Shown one piece after another: positions 1 to 7,579 of a DNA stretch of 9,877 nucleotides. The translations under genes were made by a program, and so were the position numbers. Every line of letters begins with the position of its first letter. The first letter of the stretch is position 1. Under the pieces are notes generated by a model. That model was not told the DNA's origin and made no database searches. It worked only from the letters and a program-made list of their open reading frames with translations. Origin of the DNA: Betaproteobacteria bacterium (GTDB lineage: Bacteria; Pseudomonadota; Gammaproteobacteria; Burkholderiales; SG8-39); contig SHXL01000099.1 of the NCBI GenBank assembly GCA_009693345.1, forward strand, positions 1 through 9,877, given 5' to 3'.

Positions 1-1202
1 ACCTGATCTGGTCGGTGGACGGCGCGGGCCGCTGGACCTACCTCAGCCCGGCGGCGGTGCGCCGCATCTACGGTTGCGGGCCGTCGGAGATGTTCGGACG
101 CGAGTTCAGCGGGGTGCTTGCGCCGGAGACGGGCGAGCGGGACGTCGCGGTGCTCCGGGGCATCCTCGCCGGCGAATCGGTATTCGACTACGAAACCCGC
201 CACATGCGGCGTGACGGCAGCACCATCGACCTGTCGCTGAACGCGGTGCCGATGCGCGACGCGAACGGCGCGGTGATCGGCGCGACCGGCACGGCACGCG
301 ACGTCACGGCGCAGAAGGTCGCCGCTGCCGCGCTCCACGAACACGTCGAGAAGCTGCGCCTTGCGGTGGATGCCGCCGAGCTCGTGTACTGGGAGTGGGA
401 CCGCGACACGGACCAGCTGCAGTGGGGCCGCGATCCGTCGTCGCTGGTCGGCACCGTGCCCGAGGGCCGGACCACGCGCTGGTCCAAGTTCCTGGAATTG
501 ATCCATCCGGAAGACCGAGACGGCTACCTCGAGCGGGTAAACGCGGCGTGGGAGCACACCGGGCCCTGCTCAAACGAATACCGGGTGGTGCGGCAAGACG
601 GCCAGGTGGCGTGGCTGTCCTCGCACGGCAAGACGCTGGCCAATGCTTCGGGCCGCGCGCACCGCTTGATCGGCGTGTCGCAGGACGTCACCGAGCGCAA
701 GCGCCAGGAGGAGGAGGCGCGCTACCTCGTCTACCACGACACGCTTACCGGGCTGCCCAACCGCCGCCTGCTCGACGACCGGCTGCGGCAGGCCCTGTTC
801 CTCGCCCAGCGGCGCGATGCGCGCGTCGCGCTGCTGGGCGTCGACCTGGACTATTTCAAGCAGGTGAACGACGCGCTCGGGCACCGCGCGGGAGATGCGG
901 TACTGCGCGAGGCGGCGCACCGCATCGCCGGCTGCCTGCGCAAGGCCGATACGCTGGCACGGCACGGCGGCGATGAGTTCGTGGTGGTTATTCCGCACCT
1001 GCAACTCGTCACCGATCTCCAGGTGGTTTCGGAGAAAATCCTGCGCTCGCTCGAACCGCCGTTTCGCGTGGACGGGCGCGATTTCGCGATCGGCGCGAGC
1101 ATCGGCATCTCGCTCTATCCGGGCGATGCCGGCGACGCCGATGTCGCGATGTACCGCGCCAAGCAGCTCGGCCGCAACAACTACCGTTTCTACGGTAGAT
1201 AG
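1..1202 (+). CDS. PAS-PAS-GGDEF diguanylate cyclase, 5'-truncated by window edge
   Basis: Likely makes the second messenger cyclic di-GMP from two GTP in response to a signal sensed by its PAS domains. The reading frame is open from base 3 and already reads as PAS sequence (LIWSVDGAGRWTYLSPAA), so the true start lies upstream. Counting from the GTG at 15, a first PAS/PAC runs to about residue 95 (ending in a GTARDVTAQK-type exit). A second, PAS_3-like fold spans about 112-232 (YWEWDRDTDQLQWG to GVSQDVTERKRQ). GGDEF fills 240-395, opening with the usual HDTLTGLPNRRLL. The catalytic motif GGDEF is intact at 966-980. The product-inhibition site RxxD (RKAD, 939-950) lies exactly five residues before it, so c-di-GMP feedback is expected. 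No EAL domain follows. Oddly, the C-terminal YPGDAGDADVAMYRAK segment seems about seven residues shorter than in typical GGDEF domains. The sensed signal cannot be told from the sequence. Confidence 0.93.
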   Translation, partial: LIWSVDGAGRWTYLSPAAVRRIYGCGPSEMFGREFSGVLAPETGERDVAVLRGILAGESVFDYETRHMRRDGSTIDLSLNAVPMRDANGAVIGATGTARDVTAQKVAAAALHEHVEKLRLAVDAAELVYWEWDRDTDQLQWGRDPSSLVGTVPEGRTTRWSKFLELIHPEDRDGYLERVNAAWEHTGPCSNEYRVVRQDGQVAWLSSHGKTLANASGRAHRLIGVSQDVTERKRQEEEARYLVYHDTLTGLPNRRLLDDRLRQALFLAQRRDARVALLGVDLDYFKQVNDALGHRAGDAVLREAAHRIAGCLRKADTLARHGGDEFVVVIPHLQLVTDLQVVSEKILRSLEPPFRVDGRDFAIGASIGISLYPGDAGDADVAMYRAKQLGRNNYRFYGR

Positions 1203-1230
1203 GGCGTTGCCTGCGGTAAAGTGGGTGCCC

Positions 1231-2985
1231 ATGAGGCATGCACTGCGCCTGGCGCGTTTTGTCGCGCCCTACCGGCTGAAGATCGCGGCGGCGCTGTTCG
1301 CGCTGGTGGTGGCCGCTGGCTGCGTGCTCGCGCTCGGTCAGGGCCTGAAGCACGTGGTCGACAACGGCTTCGGCAGCGCCAATCCGGAACTGCTTAACGG
1401 GGCGCTCGCCGCGATGATCGGCGTCGCGGCGCTGCTCTCGATCGCGACCTTCACGCGCTTTTACCTGATGATGACGATCGGCGAGCGCGTGGTCACCGAC
1501 CTGCGCCGCACGGTGTTCAACCACATCCTGGCTCTCGAGCCGGCGTATTTCGAGGCCACGCGCACCGGCGAAGTGATCTCACGGCTGACCAACGACACTA
1601 CGCTCGTGCAGCAGGTGATCGGCTACGGGCTGTCGATGTTCGTGCGCAACCTGCTGATGATGCTGGGCGCGGCGGTGATGATGTTCGTCGTCAGCTGGAA
1701 GCTCGCGGCCTGTGTGCTGCTCGGCATCCCGGCTACGCTGGTGCCGATCCTGCTGCTCGGGCGCCGGGTGCGGCGCCTCTCGCGCGACAACCAGGACCGC
1801 GTCGCCGACGTCTCGGCGTATGTCGACGAGGCGGTGCACGAGATCCGCACCGTGCAGGCTTACGCCCACGAGGAGGCCGACCGGGCCGCTTTCGGCCGCC
1901 ATGCCGAGGCCGCCTACGCATCGGGCGTTACCCGCATCGGCCAGAAAGCGATTCTCATCGCCCTGGTCATGCTGATCGCGTTCTGCGCCGTGGGCGTGAT
2001 CCTATGGGTCGGCGGCCACGATGTATTCGCGGGCCGCCTGTCGGCAGGGGAATTGTCGGCTTTCGTCTTTTACGCATTCGTGGTCGCGACCGGCGCCGGA
2101 ACCGTGTCCGAGGTCTGGGGCGAACTGCAGCGCGCCGCCGGCGCCACCGAGCGCCTGATGGAGATTCTCGACACGCGCCCGGGCGTCACGGCGCCGGCCC
2201 TGCCCGCGCCGCGCCCGGTGCACACCGAGATCGCGTTCGATGCGGTCACCTTTGCCTATCCCGCGCGGCCCGGCACGCCGGCGCTCGAGCATTTTTCGCT
2301 TGGCCTGTCGCAGGGCGAGCGCGTGGCGCTGGTGGGCCCCTCGGGCGCGGGCAAGACCACGGTGCTTGCGCTCCTGCTTCGGTTCTATGATCCGCAGGCC
2401 GGTGCGGTGCGCGTGGGCGGTACCGATTTGCGCGAATTCGATCCGGCCGCGCTGCGGCGCCTGATCGCGGTGGTGCCGCAGGACCCGGTGATCTTCGCCG
2501 CCAGCGTCCTCGAAAACGTGCGCTACGGCCGGCCGGAGGCGAGCCGCGAGGAGGCGGAGCGCGCCTGCAAGCAGACCTTCGCGCTGGAATTCATCCACCG
2601 GCTGCCGCAGGGCCTGGATACCGCGCTCGGCGAGCGCGGCGTCACCCTGTCGGGCGGGCAGCGCCAGCGCCTGTCGATCGCGCGCGCGCTGCTCGCCGAC
2701 CGGCCGATCCTGTTGCTCGACGAAGCGACCAGTTCCCTCGACGCGGCGAGCGAGCGCATGGTGCAGCAGGCGCTCGAGGCGCTGGAACGGGGCCGAACCT
2801 CGCTTGTCATCGCGCATCGGCTCGCCACCGTGCAGCACGCCGATCGCATCGTCGTCATGGATCGCGGCGCGATCGTCGCGCAAGGCACGCACGCCGAGCT
2901 GATGAAGCAGGGCGGCCTGTACGCGAACCTCGCCGCGCTCCAGTTCCTCGACAGTGAAGCGAAGAAGCTCGAGCGCGCCGCATGA
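1231..2985 (+). CDS. MsbA-like ABC exporter half-transporter (fused membrane and ATPase domains)
   Basis: A 584-residue ABC exporter half-molecule that should act as a homodimer in the inner membrane. The N-terminal ~330 residues hold a six-helix exporter domain, starting with a hydrophobic helix at about 17-38. The ATPase domain follows. It has Walker A GPSGAGKTT (369-377, Lys375), Q-loop Gln417, the exporter-type X-loop LGERG before signature LSGGQ (473-477), Walker B ILLLDE (Asp497, Glu498), a SSLD D-loop and switch His529. All catalytic residues are present. Overall it resembles the MsbA-related permease/ATPase subfamily, so a lipid or other hydrophobic substrate is likely but not shown. 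The frame is open further upstream, to 895, but there it overlaps the GGDEF gene. ATG 1231 places the protein start at a normal distance before helix 1; GTG 1225 is an in-frame alternative. Only a weak ribosome binding site is seen. The TGA stop overlaps the next gene's ATG. Confidence 0.93.
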   Translation: MRHALRLARFVAPYRLKIAAALFALVVAAGCVLALGQGLKHVVDNGFGSANPELLNGALAAMIGVAALLSIATFTRFYLMMTIGERVVTDLRRTVFNHILALEPAYFEATRTGEVISRLTNDTTLVQQVIGYGLSMFVRNLLMMLGAAVMMFVVSWKLAACVLLGIPATLVPILLLGRRVRRLSRDNQDRVADVSAYVDEAVHEIRTVQAYAHEEADRAAFGRHAEAAYASGVTRIGQKAILIALVMLIAFCAVGVILWVGGHDVFAGRLSAGELSAFVFYAFVVATGAGTVSEVWGELQRAAGATERLMEILDTRPGVTAPALPAPRPVHTEIAFDAVTFAYPARPGTPALEHFSLGLSQGERVALVGPSGAGKTTVLALLLRFYDPQAGAVRVGGTDLREFDPAALRRLIAVVPQDPVIFAASVLENVRYGRPEASREEAERACKQTFALEFIHRLPQGLDTALGERGVTLSGGQRQRLSIARALLADRPILLLDEATSSLDAASERMVQQALEALERGRTSLVIAHRLATVQHADRIVVMDRGAIVAQGTHAELMKQGGLYANLAALQFLDSEAKKLERAA

Positions 2986-4460
2986 ATTGGTTTTTGCTTC
3001 TATTTTCCGTTTTCGTTCTGCCCGCCAATGCTGAAACCCTGAAAGTAGGCTCCAAGCGCTTCACGGAGTCGTACATCCTCGGTGAAGTGATTGTGCGCGC
3101 GGCGGGCGATGCGACGCACCGGCCGGGTCTGGGCAATACCGGCATCCTGGTTGCCGCGCTGAAGTCCGGTTTGATCGACCTCTACCCCGAATACACCGGC
3201 ACCATCGCCAGGGAAATCCTGAAGCTCGATGGCCACCCCGCCCTGGAAGAACTCCACCGCGCGCTCGCGCCGCTCGGGTTCGGCGCCGCGGTGCCCCTCG
3301 GCTTCAACAACAGCTACGCGCTGGCGATGCGCGAGGAGCGCGCGCAGTTGATCGGCGTGCGCTCGCTCGGCGACCTGGCGAAGCATCCGGCGCTGAAGTT
3401 CGGCCTGTCGCAGGAGTTCATCGGCCGCGCCGACGGCTGGCCCGGCCTGAAGGCGGCCTACGGCCTGCCGTTCGCCACCCCCTCCGGCCTGGACCACGGC
3501 CTGGCCTACGAGGCGATCGCGGCCGGCAGGATCGACGTCATGGACATCTACACCACGGACGCGAAGATCGAGCGCTTCGGGCTGCGCTCGCTCGAGGACG
3601 ACCGCAAATTCTTCCCGCGCTACGACGCCGTGCTGCTCTACCGGCTGGAGGTGCCGAAACGGTTTCCCGAGGCCTGGGCGCGGCTGCAGAAGCTGGAGCG
3701 GCGCATCGACGAGCGGACCATGATCCGCCTGAACGCAGCCGCCGAACTGCAGGGCAGGAGTTTTGCCGAGGCGGCGGCCCTGCTGGATTCGGGTTCGGTA
3801 CAAAAGACAGAAAGAAAATTCCTCGCCGTGCTGTTCGGGCCCGATTTCTGGCGACTCACGTCGGAGCACCTGCTGCTGGTGTTCGTGTCACTGGCGGCCA
3901 GTATTGCCGTCGGGATCCCGCTGGGAATCCTGTCCCAGAAGGTGAAGGCGATGACGCAGGTCGTGCTCGGGGTGGTTGGCATGATCCAAACCATCCCGGC
4001 GCTGGCGCTGTTCGCGTTCCTGATCGCGCTGCTGGGCGCGATCGGCACGGTGCCGGCGCTGATCGCACTGTTCTTATATGCGTTGCTGCCGATCGTCCGC
4101 GGTACCCATGCCGGCCTGGAAGGGGTCGGCAAAGGCATGCGCCAGGCGGCGCTCGCGCTTGGCCTGACGGACTGGGAACGCCTGAAGCTGGTCGAAATCC
4201 CGCTTGCCATGCCTTCGATTCTTTCCGGCATCAAGACCTCGGCCGTGATCAACGTCGGCGCCGCGACCATCGCCGCCTTTGTCGGCGCCGGCGGCTACGG
4301 AGAGCGCATCGTCTCGGGTCTGGCGTTGAACGACGGCGCCACGCTGCTCGCCGGCGCGATTCCCGCCGCCGCGCTCGCGCTTCTCGTGCAGGGGGTGTTC
4401 GAGCTGGGCGAGCGCAGGTTCGGCTGGATGGCGCGGGCCGGACTTCGCTCGCAGGTATGA
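2982..4460 (+). CDS. Fused substrate-binding/permease protein of a glycine betaine/choline-type ABC importer
   Basis: A 492-residue protein that joins a periplasmic binding domain to its own membrane permease, for uptake of quaternary ammonium osmoprotectants such as betaine or choline (substrate inferred from family). Residues 1-17 form a signal peptide ending ANA, unusual in lacking any Lys or Arg. Residues 18 to about 280 are an OpuAC/OsmF-type binding domain: VGSKRFTESYILGE, DLYPEYTGT, GFNNSYALAM, and DIYTTDAKIERF with EDDRKFFPRYDAVLLYR. From about 295 to the end there are five or six membrane helices, with an EAA-type loop for ATPase contact at about 386-413 (MRQAALALGLTDWERLKLVE). ATG 2982 is the only possible start after an in-frame stop at 2955-2957. 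It overlaps the exporter stop as ATGA, implying translational coupling. The matching OpuCA/OsmV-type ATPase is absent from the window. The family call is firm; the exact substrate is not. Confidence 0.92.
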   Translation: MNWFLLLFSVFVLPANAETLKVGSKRFTESYILGEVIVRAAGDATHRPGLGNTGILVAALKSGLIDLYPEYTGTIAREILKLDGHPALEELHRALAPLGFGAAVPLGFNNSYALAMREERAQLIGVRSLGDLAKHPALKFGLSQEFIGRADGWPGLKAAYGLPFATPSGLDHGLAYEAIAAGRIDVMDIYTTDAKIERFGLRSLEDDRKFFPRYDAVLLYRLEVPKRFPEAWARLQKLERRIDERTMIRLNAAAELQGRSFAEAAALLDSGSVQKTERKFLAVLFGPDFWRLTSEHLLLVFVSLAASIAVGIPLGILSQKVKAMTQVVLGVVGMIQTIPALALFAFLIALLGAIGTVPALIALFLYALLPIVRGTHAGLEGVGKGMRQAALALGLTDWERLKLVEIPLAMPSILSGIKTSAVINVGAATIAAFVGAGGYGERIVSGLALNDGATLLAGAIPAAALALLVQGVFELGERRFGWMARAGLRSQV

Positions 4461-4506
4461 TTCAGATCAAATTCGCCGCTTCGGGCGAACGTAGACTGCC
4501 GGACAC

Positions 4507-4535
4507 GGGGCATTGACTCCGTCCAGATGCCCTTT
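4507..4535 (+). terminator. Possible weak intrinsic terminator or attenuator hairpin
   Basis: GGGCAT (4508-4513) pairs with ATGCCC (4527-4532). A T·G wobble extends the stem, and after a two-base bulge (CA) an inner GAC/GTC stem closes a TCC triloop. Only three T residues follow, so termination would be weak. It sits 47 bases after the importer stop and 29 bases before the pntA start, where it could end the upstream unit or modulate pntA. This is seen by eye only; no folding energy was computed. Confidence 0.35.
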
Positions 4536-4550
4536 CAAGCAATGTCCCAT

Positions 4551-4557
4551 AGGTGAG
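4551..4557 (+). promoter_or_regulatory. Ribosome binding site that sets the pntA start at ATG 4562
   Basis: AGGTGAG matches the 3' part of the anti-Shine-Dalgarno complement (AGGAGGTGA), with eight bases between AGG and the ATG at 4562. The in-frame GTG at 4553 lies inside this site and would add only three residues (M-R-C), so ATG 4562, giving MSLVIGVPRET, is preferred. Confidence 0.75.
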
Positions 4558-4561
4558 ATGC

Positions 4562-6151
4562 ATGTCTCTGGTCATAGGAGTGCCGCGCGAGACTTTCGCC
4601 GGCGAGAAGCGCGTTGCCACCGTTCCCGAGGTGGTCGAAAAACTCATCAAGCTCGGATTCAAGGTCGCGGTGCAGTCCGGCGCCGGCGACGCGGCGAATT
4701 TCAGCGACGACGTCTACTGTGCCGCGGGCGCGGAAATCGTCGGCGACGCAGCGGGCCTCTGGACGAAGTCCGACATCGTCTTCAAGGTAGGCGTACCGAC
4801 CGCTGAAGAAGTCGGCCTGATGCACGAGGGCCAGACCCTGATCACGTTCATCTGGCCGGCGCAGAACCCTGAACTGATGCAGCAGCTCGCGGCGCGCAAG
4901 GTCACCGTGCTGGCCATCGACGCGCTGCCGCGCATGCTCTCCCGCGCTCAGAAGATGGACGCCCTGACCTCCCAGGCCGGGGTCGCCGGCTACCGCGCCG
5001 TCATCGAGGCTGCCCACGCCTTCGGCCGCTTCTTCAATGGCCAGATCACCGCCGCGGGCAAGGTGCCGCCGGCCAAGGTCTTCATCGCCGGTGCCGGCGT
5101 TGCCGGACTAGCGGCGATCGGCACTGCAGCCGGCCTGGGCGCCATCGTGCGCGCCAACGACACCCGTGCCGAAGTAGCCGACCAGGTCGTGTCGCTCGGC
5201 GGTGAATTCGTGAAGGTCGATTACGAGGAAGAAGGCTCCGGCGGCGGCGGCTACGCCAAGGTGATGAGCGAAGGCTTCCAGAAGGCGCAGCGCGAGATGT
5301 ACGCCAAGCAGGCCAGGGAGGTGGACATCATCATCGCCACAGCGCTGATCCCCGGCAAGCCCGCGCCCAGGCTGATCACGGCGGAGATGGTGCGGTCGAT
5401 GAAGCCGGGCAGTGTCATCGTCGACATGGCGGCCGAGCGGGGCGGCAACTGCGAGCTCACCGATCCGGGCAAGGCGGTGGTCAAGCACGGTGTGACCATC
5501 GTCGGCTACACCGACCTGGCCTCGCGCCTGGCCAAGCAGTCATCGACGCTGTACGCGACCAACCTGTTCCGCCTCACTGAGGAATTGTGCAAGACCAAGG
5601 ATGGGGTCATCAACGTCAACATGGAAGACGACGCCATCCGCGGCCTGACAGTCATCAAGGAGGGCAGCATCACCTGGCCGCCGCCACCCCCCAAGCTGCC
5701 GGCCCCGCCGGCGGCCAAACCGGCGGCGATGCCGGCCAAGGCGCCCAAACACGGCGAGGCGAGCGCGCCGGCCTCGGGCACGAGCACGGCGATCACGTTC
5801 CTGGTCGCAGCGGCCTTGTTCTGGTTCATCGGCGCCTTCGCGCCGCCCGCGTTTCTCGGCCACTTCACGGTATTCGTGCTGGCCGTCTTCGTCGGTTACA
5901 TGGTGGTGTGGAACGTGACGCCGGCACTGCATACGCCGCTGATGAGCGTGACCAATGCGATCAGCAGCATCATCGCCATAGGCGCGCTGGTTCAGGTTGC
6001 CCCGCCCGTGATCGAAAATGCGGCCGCCACCGGCGACCGGCCGGAGGGGTGGATCCTCGGGCTGGCGGTGGCCGGCATCGCGCTCACCTGCGTCAATATG
6101 TTCGGCGGATTCGCCGTCACCCAGCGCATGCTGGAAATGTTCCGAAAATAA
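4562..6151 (+). CDS. pntA: Proton-translocating NAD(P) transhydrogenase subunit alpha
   Basis: Alpha subunit of the inner-membrane transhydrogenase, which passes hydride from NADH to NADP+ at the expense of the proton gradient. The 529 residues compare with 510 in E. coli PntA. Domain I (about 1-372) begins with the canonical MSLVIGVPRETFAGEKRVA. It contains the NAD-site stretch SRAQKMDALTSQAG (from residue 127) and the Rossmann motif GAGVAG at 177-182. A Pro/Ala-rich linker (about 373-408) follows, with five consecutive prolines, and it accounts for much of the extra length. Four membrane helices then fill 410-529, ending QRMLEMFRK. It is thus the one-piece E. coli-type alpha chain and not the split PntAA/PntAB form found in many alphaproteobacteria. 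pntB begins 12 bases after its stop, so the two are surely cotranscribed. Confidence 0.97.
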   Translation: MSLVIGVPRETFAGEKRVATVPEVVEKLIKLGFKVAVQSGAGDAANFSDDVYCAAGAEIVGDAAGLWTKSDIVFKVGVPTAEEVGLMHEGQTLITFIWPAQNPELMQQLAARKVTVLAIDALPRMLSRAQKMDALTSQAGVAGYRAVIEAAHAFGRFFNGQITAAGKVPPAKVFIAGAGVAGLAAIGTAAGLGAIVRANDTRAEVADQVVSLGGEFVKVDYEEEGSGGGGYAKVMSEGFQKAQREMYAKQAREVDIIIATALIPGKPAPRLITAEMVRSMKPGSVIVDMAAERGGNCELTDPGKAVVKHGVTIVGYTDLASRLAKQSSTLYATNLFRLTEELCKTKDGVINVNMEDDAIRGLTVIKEGSITWPPPPPKLPAPPAAKPAAMPAKAPKHGEASAPASGTSTAITFLVAAALFWFIGAFAPPAFLGHFTVFVLAVFVGYMVVWNVTPALHTPLMSVTNAISSIIAIGALVQVAPPVIENAAATGDRPEGWILGLAVAGIALTCVNMFGGFAVTQRMLEMFRK

Positions 6152-6156
6152 GGAAG
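6151..6156 (+). promoter_or_regulatory. Ribosome binding site of pntB
   Basis: AGGAAG overlaps the last base of the pntA TAA stop codon and lies seven bases before ATG 6164. The sharing of stop codon and binding site fits coupled, roughly equal synthesis of the two transhydrogenase subunits. Confidence 0.7.
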
Positions 6157-6163
6157 ACGAAAA

Positions 6164-7579
6164 ATGTCCGGAACTTTGGCCACCGTCTCCTATATCGGGG
6201 CAACGATACTTTTCATCCTCAGCCTCGGCGGGCTGTCCAATCCCGAGACATCGCGCCGTGGAAACCTGTACGGCATGATCGGCATGACCATCGCCGTGCT
6301 GGCGACGGTCATGGGTCCGCAGGTCACGAAAGCCGGCTATGGCTGGATCGTCGGCGCCATGGCGGTCGGCGCCGTCATCGGCATTTATGCCGCCCGCACC
6401 GTGAAAATGACGCAGATGCCCGAACTGGTTGCGCTGATGCACAGCCTGGTCGGTCTCGCGGCCATGCTGGTCGGCTTTGCCAATTACATCGACCCGGCGG
6501 CAGCGGGCGTGTTCCAGGGTGCGGAAAAGACCATCCATGAAGTGGAAATCTATATCGGCATCCTGATCGGCGCGGTGACCTTCTCCGGCTCGATCATCGC
6601 CTTCGGCAAACTCTCGGGCAAGATCACCGGCAAGCCGGTGTTGCTGCCGGGACGCCACTTCATGAACCTCGCCGGACTGCTGGTGGTGATCTACTTCTGC
6701 GGCGTCTTCATCAACACGCACGCCGTGCACGATGGCATGACGCCGCTCATCGTGATGACGGTGATCGCGCTGCTCTTCGGCATCCACATGGTGATGGCGA
6801 TCGGCGGTGCCGACATGCCGGTGGTGGTGTCGATGCTGAACAGCTACTCGGGCTGGGCGGCGGCGGCCACCGGCTTCATGCTCTCGAACGACCTGTTGAT
6901 CGTCACCGGCGCGCTGGTGGGCTCGAGCGGCGCGATCCTCTCCTATATCATGTGTAAGGCGATGAACCGCCACTTCATCAGCGTGATCGCGGGAGGTTTC
7001 GGCACTGCCGAGGGCAGCGCGCCTGCGGCCGCCGGCGCGCAACCGGCTGGCGAGGTCAGCCCGATCCTCGCCTCGGAGACCGCGGAACTGCTGCGCGACT
7101 CGAAGAATGTGATCATCGTTCCGGGTTACGGCATGGCAGTCGCGCAGGCGCAGCACACGGTGTTCGAGATCACCAAATTGCTGCGCGCGAAAGGCGTGAA
7201 TGTACGCTTCGGCATCCACCCGGTGGCGGGCCGCATGCCCGGCCACATGAACGTCCTGCTGGCCGAAGCGAAAGTGCCCTACGACATCGTGTTCGAGATG
7301 GACGAATTGAACGAGGACTTCCCGGATACCGACGTCGCCATGGTCATCGGCGCCAACGACATCGTGAACCCGGCGGCCCAGGACGACCCGGCCAGCCCGA
7401 TCGCCGGCATGCCGGTGCTGGAAGTCTGGAAGGCCAAGACCTCGATCGTGATGAAGCGCAGCATGGCGTCCGGCTACGCCGGCGTGGATAATCCGCTCTT
7501 CTACAAGGAAAACAACCGCATGCTGTTTGGCGATGCGAAGAAGATGCTGGATGAAGTGCTCGTGGTGCTGAAAACTTGA
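6164..7579 (+). CDS. pntB: Proton-translocating NAD(P) transhydrogenase subunit beta
   Basis: Beta subunit of the transhydrogenase, 471 residues against 462 in E. coli. Roughly the first 280 residues are hydrophobic and hold the membrane part of the proton path. After a short Ala/Pro-rich link (AEGSAPAAAGAQPAG), domain III binds NADP(H). Its motifs are PGYGMAVAQAQ (320-330), GRMPGHMNVLLAEA (from 356), GANDIVNPAA (396-405) and KRSMASGYAGVDNPLFY (from 431), the block that closes over NADP. All the hallmark segments are present and in order, so the enzyme should be functional. It pairs with PntA just upstream. Its TGA stop overlaps the TTG start of the following ion transporter, which suggests the transporter is translated by ribosomes finishing pntB. 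Confidence 0.97.
   Translation: MSGTLATVSYIGATILFILSLGGLSNPETSRRGNLYGMIGMTIAVLATVMGPQVTKAGYGWIVGAMAVGAVIGIYAARTVKMTQMPELVALMHSLVGLAAMLVGFANYIDPAAAGVFQGAEKTIHEVEIYIGILIGAVTFSGSIIAFGKLSGKITGKPVLLPGRHFMNLAGLLVVIYFCGVFINTHAVHDGMTPLIVMTVIALLFGIHMVMAIGGADMPVVVSMLNSYSGWAAAATGFMLSNDLLIVTGALVGSSGAILSYIMCKAMNRHFISVIAGGFGTAEGSAPAAAGAQPAGEVSPILASETAELLRDSKNVIIVPGYGMAVAQAQHTVFEITKLLRAKGVNVRFGIHPVAGRMPGHMNVLLAEAKVPYDIVFEMDELNEDFPDTDVAMVIGANDIVNPAAQDDPASPIAGMPVLEVWKAKTSIVMKRSMASGYAGVDNPLFYKENNRMLFGDAKKMLDEVLVVLKT

Larger units (their letters stand above)
4461..4561 (+). promoter_or_regulatory. Intergenic leader before pntA with two inverted repeats
   Basis: Gap between the importer stop and the pntA start. 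It contains a six-base dyad TTCGCC/GGCGAA (4472-4477 and 4484-4489, six-base loop). A second, larger one is GGGCAT/ATGCCC (4508-4513 and 4527-4532), whose interior can add GAC/GTC pairs and which is followed by TTT. A TTGACT at 4513-4518 resembles a -35 box, but no acceptable -10 box lies 16-18 bases downstream. I therefore cannot assign a promoter. Whether pntAB has its own promoter or is read through from upstream is open. Confidence 0.4.

Noticed and set aside
895..1230. Upstream extension of the exporter reading frame
   Set aside because: It overlaps the GGDEF domain in another frame and translates to Arg/Ser/Ala-rich shadow sequence; the recognisable exporter sequence begins at ATG 1231.
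2002..2892. A 296-codon open frame on the minus strand opposite the exporter ATPase domain
   Set aside because: It is a shadow of a gene with every ABC motif intact; its composition is low in hydrophobic cores and no family is recognised.
1231..2985. The upstream ABC gene as the missing ATPase of the importer
   Set aside because: Its ATPase is covalently joined to an exporter membrane domain and has the exporter-type X-loop, so it should not energise an import permease.
4513..4541. TTGACT as a -35 box of a pntA promoter
   Set aside because: The hexamers 16-18 bases downstream do not resemble TATAAT, so a promoter call is unsupported.
4553..4561. GTG start for pntA three codons upstream
   Set aside because: The GTG lies inside the ribosome binding site; ATG 4562 gives the standard PntA N-terminus.
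5587..6540. A 317-codon + strand frame across the pntA/pntB junction
   Set aside because: It runs out of frame through both genes, is rich in Arg, His and Gly, and shows no domain.
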